Shown: positions 21,301-24,763 of the stretch, in pieces
How positions within the stretch are numbered: position 1 is the first letter of the stretch
How the letters are laid out: each line of letters opens with the position of its first letter
NCBI GenBank assembly: GCA_008973525.1
Contig: WACJ01000398.1
Span: 62,001-126,000 of the forward strand
Source of the DNA: Stenopsyche tienmushanensis
Taxonomy: Eukaryota; Arthropoda; Insecta; Trichoptera; Stenopsychidae
Length of the DNA: 64,000 nt
Direction of reading: 5' to 3'
Program-made: the position numbers and the translations under genes
Notes under the pieces: model-generated
Database searches by the model: none
The model's input: the letters and a program-made list of their open reading frames with translations, nothing else
Told to the model about the DNA's origin: nothing

Positions 21301-22294
21301 GTGCTCCGGAGTAAGTAGCTGGAATTTTGGAAATTCCTTTGGAGAATGTATTTTTAAAAATCTAAAGCAGAATAAAGGGCGTGGTCGTAATTCAGCGATA
21401 GCAGATCCAATATGGTTTAAAATAAATAAGATTTGAAATTTTAAAAAAAATGCTGTAAAAAAAGCGCATAACTTCGAAATCGCATAAAAAAATCGCACAA
21501 AAAAGAGGTTTGAGTGTATTTAACTTAACGTAATGAAGATTATAATCAAATAAAATCGAAAGTCAAGATAATGCTGAAAAAATACCCGAAAATGAGAATG
21601 TTCGACCGATAAGACAACATCCTTTTTTATTGATGATTTTTAATTTAAGTATAGTCAACTCTCGTATAGCGTCCACTTTGCTTACGGTATATTTTATGTA
21701 AGTTAAGGGTAAAATACGTTAAGTTAATGCCTTCTCACGCGTATAATTTAATTGTTAACAATCTAAATACGTTAAAAAAATTTTATGGATGCATAACTTT
21801 CTATGGCGTTTTGTTTCTATAGCATGGTTCCTATCTCGACGCTATAAAAGAGTTGACTGTAAAAATATTTTTCTTAGATTTAATATGAGTATTTAATTAA
21901 AATAATTATACCTGATATGTCATTCACGCAATGAAGAAGATCTTCTCGAAATAGTGGCTGTTGAGGTCGACATTTACAAATGCAAGGTGGTCCAGAACCC
22001 GGAGGCCTGGAACTTAGAGCAGTCCCTCCAGACACTTCGTTGCAACGAGTCACCCCACAATCTCCTCCTTTTGATATAAGTCGTGTTATAATTTCAAAAT
22101 TACAAGAATATTTCAGGATTAGATCAAATTTGAATACCTGATATATAGAAAGCATCACCGTCTTCCAATCGAGTGATGTTGAGAATAACGTCTTCTACTC
22201 CCAAAATCGGATTTGCGAAGACCCATGACGAAGTCCATAAGAGAACTTCCAAATAAAACAACAGGTGAATGATCCACGATGTCTTCAATATCAT
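922..22294 (-). CDS. sha: Shavenoid-like type I membrane protein, nine coding exons
   Basis: Coding exons, in transcript order, are 22294-22138, 22067-21912, 8161-8051, 7100-6967, 4747-4609, 4531-4302, 3960-3775, 3704-3438 and 3369-922. All introns are GT-AG, all phases agree, and the total is 3828 nt (1275 residues). The start ATG (22294-22292) has A at -3 and opens a signal peptide (MILKTSWIIHLLFYLEVLLW, cleavage likely after VFA near residue 27). The ectodomain (28-264) has DAFYIS, a cluster CGVTRC...CICKC, PFVFIPLSGQIV, FLQW and CAAFRVPGSP. One membrane segment lies near 265-287. The tail (288-1275) is low-complexity and Ser/Pro/Lys-rich, with CSGCPGC/CKDC at 541-569, a proline run near 650 and DSGYLSSDSNES near its end. 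The ectodomain order fits insect Shavenoid (Kojak), needed for epidermal hair formation. The structure is strongly supported. The family name rests on recollection of that ectodomain and is less sure. Confidence 0.72.
3438..3704 (-). CDS. sha: sha-like exon 8: cytoplasmic
   Basis: Encodes residues 372-460 (DCSIVTNVTVHHQKKKTVQR ... FFEIQHLK), phase 0 at both ends. The acceptor is TTATTTTTAG, the donor CTGAAG|GTAAG. The introns on either side are short, 70 and 68 bp. Confidence 0.78.
3775..3960 (-). CDS. sha: sha-like exon 7: cytoplasmic
   Basis: Encodes residues 310-371 (PNTKTNPLLSIETFFKETQG ... ENKENDDIQSQAHD), acidic and serine-rich. This 62-codon exon is open in one frame only, with phase 0 at both ends and clean sites (TTTTGTAG acceptor, GTAAGC donor). 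Confidence 0.75.
4302..4531 (-). CDS. sha: sha-like exon 6: transmembrane segment
   Basis: Encodes residues 233-309. After a Ser/Glu-rich juxtamembrane stretch comes GVTIILCALLAMILYGALLL, followed by basic RNKAKR. That is the expected stop-transfer pattern for a type I protein. The intron to exon 5 is only 77 bp. Confidence 0.78.
4609..4747 (-). CDS. sha: sha-like exon 5
   Basis: Encodes residues 187-232 (WRGTESTRARVTGRVV, two cysteines, CAAFRVPGSPAELSH) between TTTTCAG|TGG and CATG|GTATTC. The phase-1 end joins to exon 6. A mariner remnant ends 67 bp upstream at 4814. Confidence 0.75.
4814..5421 (-). mobile_element. Mariner-like element (family M1), internally deleted, both ends present
   Basis: Flanked by TA at 4812-4813 and 5422-5423. 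The left end reads CGCGAATTATCCAGAAAATA and the right end, inverted, resembles GGGGTCATCTAGAAAGTAA. The minus strand keeps only degenerate pieces of the transposase N-terminal region also seen at 389-867 (LGY.KLCA). At 608 bp it is about half an autonomous element. It lies inside an intron of the sha-like gene. Confidence 0.75.
5576..5770. repeat. Palindromic MITE with about 40-bp inverted repeats
   Basis: The left arm begins TGCGGCAGGGAAACTACATT. The right arm, read on the other strand, begins TGCGGCAGGGAAATTACCTT. Similarity runs about 40 bp into each arm (through TTATTTTAAAAATGAA). The middle is A/T-rich with no coding capacity. I could not identify a clear target duplication, so the superfamily is unknown. 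Confidence 0.65.
6130..6300 (-). repeat. Dispersed repeat R5, copy 1
   Basis: Shares a core (GGCGTCCAATCGTGAGGCGC and GGTCCGAAAAGC...ACCTTGTGACCACTCCGTCC) with 8480-8720, 12820-12990 and 17690-17870. The nature of the element is unknown. No long ORF or terminal repeat is visible. Confidence 0.5.
6731..6906. repeat. MITE with 25-bp inverted ends
   Basis: The left end is CAGGATGTTTGGCACATGGA and the right end, inverted, is CAGGTGTTTGGCACATGGAT, each followed by CGACAA and T/A runs. The two flanks are both TATA-like (ATTATA and AATATA). A second copy, missing its right end, lies at 24143-24300. It ends 60 bp from exon 4 of the sha-like gene. Confidence 0.65.
6967..7100 (-). CDS. sha: sha-like exon 4
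   Basis: Encodes residues 142-186, beginning DAKNAICAVSGAQYL and ending KTFLQ at a phase-0 donor (CAG|GTATTT). The acceptor is AATTTCAG|ATGC. A pogo-like MITE begins at 7121, only 20 bp upstream of the acceptor, so the branch-point region is partly transposon DNA. Confidence 0.78.
7121..7275. repeat. Pogo-like MITE, copy 1
   Basis: Ends resemble TACATTCAACCCTCTTATAG and, inverted, TACAGCCAATCCTTCTATAA. The family consensus end is TACAGTTAACCCTTCTATAG, with TA at the edges as in pogo/Tigger elements. The body carries the conserved TTTGTATGGGTGCCTAACTT. It lies next to the acceptor of sha-like exon 4. Confidence 0.7.
7276..8050. other. Intron stretch, nothing recognised
   Basis: AT-rich intron sequence between exons 3 and 4 of the sha-like gene. 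I see no repeat shared with the rest of the window and no coding potential. Confidence 0.5.
8051..8161 (-). CDS. sha: sha-like exon 3: PFVFIPLSGQIV segment
   Basis: Encodes residues 105-141 (ECPLADFGSGESASKVPFVF, then IPLSGQIVHPSKDIIFP). It is a 111-nt exon between TTTTTCAG|AATG and CCAG|GTATGC. It is isolated by a 13.75-kb intron on its 5' side and a 950-bp intron on its 3' side. The chosen frame is the only one whose phase links to exons 2 and 4. Confidence 0.75.
8480..8720 (+). repeat. Dispersed repeat R5, copy 2
   Basis: Contains GGCATGGCGTCCGATCGCAA and GGTCCGATTGGACACGGCAA, followed by CCTTGTGGCCACTCCCTC, matching the other R5 copies. Short overlapping ORFs on both strands here are a by-product of the repeat's higher GC content. 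Confidence 0.5.
8960..9380 (+). repeat. Dispersed repeat R6, longer copy
   Basis: The segment TTGGGCGTGAGCAGCCCACA with about 95 bp around it (8970-9066), and GCCATTACATACAATTCATA with flanks (9325-9378), recur in inverted order at 62620-62810. This copy has about 250 bp between the two conserved blocks that the other lacks. The GGGC...GCCC core can form a short hairpin. Confidence 0.6.
9380..10750. other. Intron stretch with unconvincing ORFs
   Basis: AT-rich. The minus strand has a 96-codon open frame at 10256-10546 and a 60-codon one at 9987-10169, but neither resembles a family I know nor shows linked splice sites. I treat them as chance. Confidence 0.4.
10757..10960. repeat. Possible mariner end
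   Basis: TTAGGTTATCCCGAAAGAAA resembles the outer end of mariner inverted repeats (TTAGGTTGTCCC type), preceded by TA. No matching opposite end or transposase was found nearby, so this is tentative. Confidence 0.3.
11415..11676 (-). mobile_element. Mariner-like element (family M1), 5' end fragment
   Basis: The high-coordinate end, inverted, reads CCGAGGGTCATTTAGAAAGT and is followed by TA (11677-11678). The leader matches other M1 copies: a fragment like GACTTCGTGACATATTGTCG, and GCCCTTTTAACCGTACTTTC just before the end. No transposase remains. Confidence 0.7.
11850..12005 (+). repeat. Dispersed repeat R7 (possible Helitron type), copy 1
   Basis: Contains TTTAATGCGCTGCCATACCG, CCGATTGCGATAAAACTTTC and GCATATTGATCTGGTGAAAT. 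Related copies are at 22895-23060 (minus), 39800-40085 (two in tandem, plus) and 45985-46165 (minus). Such TTCGTATTTAATGCG... repeats are often Helitron-related in insects, but no diagnostic CTRR end was confirmed. Confidence 0.5.
12010..12640. other. Intron stretch, nothing recognised
   Basis: No repeat partner in the window and no coding signal seen. Confidence 0.4.
12820..12990 (+). repeat. Dispersed repeat R5, copy 3
   Basis: Shares GATATGCTACACGTCTGGTT, CATATCAGCGTTCCGAAAAG and CATTCCGTCCGC with the other R5 copies. The flanking open frames (12667-12897, 12771-13205) are not credible genes. Confidence 0.5.
12990..13770. other. Intron stretch, nothing recognised
   Basis: AT-rich with short homopolymer runs (including a G8 run near 13132). 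No repeat partner or coding signal seen. Confidence 0.4.
13785..13905 (-). repeat. PiggyBac-like non-autonomous repeat, fragment 1
   Basis: Contains GGACCGCGCAGCGTAAATCA and TCAATAAATGAACCTTAACA, the conserved block shared with 38824-38985, 41826-41995 and 42705-42828. The terminal TTAACCCTTTGATTAG end is missing here. Confidence 0.55.
14400..14630 (+). repeat. LTR-like fragment, copy 1
   Basis: Contains GGTTAACCTTGGCAGCGAGA, a CTCTCTATAAATAAA stretch and AACCCGCATGGG, in the same order as the fuller copy at 58557-58895. I infer a solo LTR of a Gypsy-type element, but no internal coding region is present. Confidence 0.4.
14890..15270. other. Less AT-rich stretch open on both strands, unidentified
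   Basis: About 97 codons are open on the minus strand (14900-15193) and 96 on the plus (14976-15266). Neither matches a family I recognise. It could be a conserved noncoding block or an unknown repeat fragment. Confidence 0.3.
15356..15960 (+). mobile_element. TIR element with TTTTTGTGCGATTT ends (family G), copy 1
   Basis: The left end CACTCAAACCTCTTTTTGTG, then a block ending GCGATTTCGAAGTTATGCGG, matches 47627 and, inverted, the right end of 20920-21516. An internal block (GAATTATACTGTTGGAAAGA ... GATTTTGAGTCATATCG at about 15805-15898) is shared with 47766-47878 and, inverted, part of it with 21265-21295. The right boundary is unclear. A shared AT-rich middle recurs at 31930-32330 and, inverted, at 33780-34030. 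Confidence 0.6.
15960..16920. other. Intron stretch, nothing recognised
   Basis: No terminal repeats, no shared block and no coding signal identified. Confidence 0.4.
17200..17520 (+). mobile_element. Mariner fragment (family M3) nested in M2 copy
   Basis: Decayed plus-strand sequence parallels the better copy at 39085-39470: GATGAACGTC-type repeats read as LNDRRL*VREL, then KLCARWVPRLLT, then DETYVHQITSE. It is interrupted by stops and frame shifts. The DETW-type motif marks the catalytic region. Confidence 0.65.
17690..17870 (-). repeat. Dispersed repeat R5, copy 4
   Basis: The inverted core (GGTCCGAAAAGCGGACC and GGCGTCCGATCGCGAGGTAT on the minus strand) matches copies 1-3. Confidence 0.5.
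18470..19288. other. Intron stretch, nothing recognised
   Basis: AT-rich; no repeat partner or coding signal seen. Confidence 0.4.
19289..19469. repeat. Pogo-like MITE, copy 2
   Basis: Begins TACAATTAACCCTTCTATAG. It ends with GAAGTGAACGCTATAGGAGG just before GTTGTCTTTA. It carries CTATAGAAAGTTAGACACCC as in the other copies. Confidence 0.7.
20072..20200 (+). repeat. LTR-like fragment, copy 2
   Basis: Contains GAGTCGTCGGTTAGCCTTGG, then CTGCGGGAAGTCGTCCTTCC, ATCTCTCTCG and an AATAAA, matching the 58557 copy across about 100 bp. Confidence 0.4.
20920..21516. mobile_element. TIR element with TTTTTGTGCGATTT ends (family G), copy 2
   Basis: Flanked by TA (20918-20919 and 21517-21518). The left end reads CACTTAAAACTTTTTTTGTG and the right end, inverted, CACTCAAACCTCTTTTTTGT. 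Several internal GTGCGATTT motifs occur in both orientations. It is 597 bp long with no credible transposase. TA duplications and these ends suggest a Tc1/mariner/pogo superfamily MITE. Confidence 0.65.
21650..21861. repeat. Pogo-like MITE, copy 3
   Basis: Begins TATAGTCAACTCTCGTATAG and ends, inverted, TACAGTCAACTCTTTTATAG. TA lies at both edges. It sits 50 bp 3' of the donor of sha-like exon 2. Confidence 0.7.
21912..22067 (-). CDS. sha: sha-like exon 2: cysteine-rich ectodomain segment
   Basis: Encodes residues 53-104 (GGDCGVTRCNEV, CICKC, then LLHCVNDIS). It has six cysteines in about 50 residues, suggesting a disulfide-bonded module. The acceptor is AAAAG|GAGGAG with a weak pyrimidine tract. 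The donor is CAG|GTATAA. The phase (1 in, 1 out) fits both neighbours. Confidence 0.75.
22138..22294 (-). CDS. sha: sha-like exon 1: start codon and signal peptide
   Basis: Encodes residues 1-52 plus one base of codon 53. It holds the signal peptide and the first ectodomain residues (NPILGVEDVILNITRLEDGD, then AFYIS). The donor reads G|GTATTC on the minus strand (AC at 22136-22137 of the plus strand). A longer, different-frame ORF overlaps this exon from an ATG at 22385; see findings. Confidence 0.75.
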
Positions 22295-22392
22295 TGTGAC
22301 GATCTATTAACGAGCTTGCATCTCTCCACTGGATCATATCCTGACAGAATTTTCTTCGGATGCGATAGCATTTTGGTCCTTTCATTTAAGAT
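22295..22392 (-). other. sha: Probable 5' UTR part of sha-like exon 1
   Basis: Upstream of the start codon the minus strand shows an acceptor-like site, TGATTTTATCCGCAG|ATC (AG at 22394-22393). This suggests that coding exon 1 begins at 22392 after a noncoding first exon further upstream. The leader contains an ATG at 22385 in another frame. The transcription start is not identifiable. Confidence 0.45.
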
Positions 22393-22894
22393 CTGCGGAT
22401 AAAATCAATAAAAACATATATAATTATTGCCGATTCATCCAGCGTTGAATGTGTTAACGATCGCTAATTGATTTGTCTTGCAGATTCGTTTCGATTCCGG
22501 TTCCAATTTGTTCGGTGTATTTAAGATCTGCTTGCGATCATCATGAGTATTTACAATCATTTTGGTGATGAAAGCCATCAAAATTATCGATTATCATTGC
22601 ATGCATATAATTACATTCTCAAATAAATCGCACAAAGATCTTAAAATATACATGGCAAATACAAATTTGACCAATAGCTGGTTGTTAAGTGCTGAAATAA
22701 AGATTCATCGTATCGACAAATTTGGGAAGTATTTAATACGTTCGATCAATCAATACGATCGAGATTTGAGAGCAATTAATTTGCCTGTATGAAAATTTCC
22801 CAGCTATCAATAGTGCCAAAAATACGTGCCGTTTTACACTTCTGTTTAGAAAAAAGATTATAAATTAATTATTATATTAAAAATTAAAGGCTAC

Positions 22895-23060
22895 GCTTCA
22901 TTTCACCAGATCAATATGCGCCAACATGGTGCATCCGCTAAACGTCTCACCAAACAAATTGCATATGCAAACAATGTTTGTACTAATTTTATAATCCGAA
23001 GTTTCAACACCATCGAATGAATGGTATAGGAACGCATACAGGACAAACTAACAGACAGAC
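22895..23060 (-). repeat. Dispersed repeat R7 (possible Helitron type), copy 2
   Basis: CTTCATTTCACCAGATCAAT, then ATGCGCCAACATGGTGCATC, is the inverse of the end of copy 1, followed by a region ending near a GACAGACAGACAGAC microsatellite. Confidence 0.5.
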
Positions 23061-23628
23061 AGACATATTCTTCATTTTTTTACTCCTAAACCGAAGAATT
23101 TCTACAATTTCTCTAAAACTGTTAACCAGATGACAAATTATAATCGATTCAGATGGAGAATAAATTATTGATTAAAATTCATATTTAATAAGCATATCCC
23201 AGTTTAGCCATATATCGAAGACATCACAAGATAATTTATAACGGCTGTGACACCCTGAAAAGATTTATCTCACAGAAAAAATCGCTTATCAATACAAGAT
23301 CGGTGTTAACTTTTTTATTGTCATTATAATATTGCAATCTCCAACGGGTTGATGATCTAGCAAATGAAAGTGTGCGTGTTTGGATAATTTTTAGTCACGT
23401 TTTGGACGTGTGAATAAATTATTTCCGAACATCCAGTGCCAGTAATTTTTGATGTTTATCTGACTGTCACGAAAATCAGTGAAAGTACGAATATTTATGT
23501 AAAATAATATTTTGACAGCTCATCAAGTATTATGAACGTGTATGGGTATATAATTTTGATCACATAAGCGCCAGCGACTCGCCGGTGAGTCGCTATATCC
23601 AACAGAAAAATGTAACGTACATAAGAAT

Positions 23629-24020
23629 TAGGAAATCCAATCCCGAGATCCCGGACAGTTTTAGGTGCTCATGAACCCCGGGATTAGTAAACGTAATCCC
23701 GAAAAATTCGGGATTGAAATTTTTATCTAACAAAAATCGTACGCCTCACCAGCATGTTGAAGGCTACTAAATCGAGACATTCTCGCCGAAATCTGGACGC
23801 TTGGAAACAGTGGCGTAACTGCTAATTTGCGAGCTAAGGCGATGCCTAGGGGCAGTATCTGTCTAATCTATGTAAACATTTATTCACTACATATACGTTT
23901 TTCAAATTGATATATTAACTTTTCCCTACCGGTGATGTATTTACTACACCTCGATTCTAATAATAAGCAGCAGAAGAATGGTCAGAATACCTTGTAGAAA
24001 GCTGTTATTTTTTCTAAATC
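23629..24020 (+). mobile_element. hAT-like element, left part
   Basis: The left end TAGGAAATCCAATCCCGAGA matches the inverted right end of the hAT copy at 61406 (TAGGGAATCCAATCCCGAGC). The following 350 bp (CGGACAGTTTTAGGTGCTCA; GAAGGCTACTAAATCGAGAC; GATGTATTTACTACACCTCG) parallel 60720-61020. The right end could not be located, so this copy is truncated or rearranged. Confidence 0.7.
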
Positions 24021-24142
24021 CATTTTTTAACCTTTTCCTTACCATGACACGTATTTGGCACACCACATGAAAATCCGAACCACGTATCTATATCGATATT
24101 CCATAGTATATATACATATATATCAATATTGATAATATATAT

Positions 24143-24300
24143 ACAAGGTGTTTTGTACATGGACTGACAAAAAAATTTTTTGGGGGTTAAAAGGATTATT
24201 TGCTACATTTCACACATAGTCCCTATGTCATAAGTGTCAGGGCTATAAAAATATTTTTTTAACATTTCGAAAAAATACCCAAAATTTCATCCCCTAGATT
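24143..24300. repeat. MITE related to 6731-6906, right end missing
   Basis: Starts CAAGGTGTTTTGTACATGGA and shares CATAGTCCCTATGTCATAAG with the copy in the sha-like intron. It is broken near 24300. Confidence 0.6.
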
Positions 24301-24382
24301 ATGCGCTTTTCAACGATATGCTACATGTCATATAAATCATTCAATTCATTAAACTTGAAGAGGCACTAGTTTGCCAGGGTTA

Positions 24383-24394
24383 GGGTTAAGAAAA
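24383..24394 (+). repeat. Target site duplication, left copy
   Basis: GGGTTAAGAAAA, repeated exactly at 28011-28022 on the far side of the non-LTR element's poly(A) tail. Confidence 0.85.
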
Positions 24395-24763
24395 TGGGGC
24401 ACTCAACTGGCGATTGTCTCTGTCCCCGTTCAGGCTAGCGCACGGCTGCTTGAATCAAGGAAAATTAAAATAGGATGGACTTACTGCCGCCTACAAAGGA
24501 AAAATAGCATCCTTAAGTGCTACCGCTGCCAGGGGACAGGGCACACGACCAGGGACTGTAAGAACCCTGATCGCTCAACAATGTGCCGAAGATGCGGAGA
24601 AGCGGGACACAAGGCCGCCACCTGCACAAATAATCCGTGTTGCCTTATATGTAAGGATAAGGGAGCCGGAGCTAATACGAACCACAGCATGGGGACGAAA
24701 GAGTGCCCTTCACATAGAAGAGCGATACACAAAGCTAAAAAATGGCCAGCGTCCTCCAGATAA
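24395..24763 (+). CDS. Retrotransposon ORF1, C-terminal part (zinc-knuckle protein)
   Basis: The open frame runs from the truncated 5' end to TAA at 24761-24763. It could be read from an ATG at 24371, but that codon lies in the flanking DNA. Visible domains: a basic RKIKIGWTYCRL block; CCHC knuckles CYRCQGTGHTTRDC and CRRCGEAGHKAATC; and a third, CLICKDKGAGANTNHSMGTK followed by EC. This is the usual nucleic-acid-binding end of ORF1p in the R1/Jockey group. It overlaps ORF2 by 22 nt in a different frame, suggesting reinitiation or termination-coupled translation of ORF2. The N-terminal part is missing, so this copy's ORF1 is not functional. Confidence 0.85.
   Translation, partial: WGTQLAIVSVPVQASARLLESRKIKIGWTYCRLQRKNSILKCYRCQGTGHTTRDCKNPDRSTMCRRCGEAGHKAATCTNNPCCLICKDKGAGANTNHSMGTKECPSHRRAIHKAKKWPASSR

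Larger units (their letters stand above)
8162..21911 (-). other. sha: Giant second intron of the sha-like gene
   Basis: About 13.75 kb between exon 3 and exon 2. It contains at least three mariner families, pogo-like MITEs, a TTTTTGTGCGATTT TIR element, piggyBac-like and possible Helitron pieces and LTR-like fragments, all listed separately. I found no convincing nested host gene in it. Long first or second introns are common in insect developmental genes and may hold enhancers, but nothing here proves one. Confidence 0.7.

Noticed and set aside
24374..24390. GGGTTAGGGTTAAG looks like telomere repeats
   Set aside because: Only two units, and the second is part of the 12-bp target duplication of the retrotransposon; no array.
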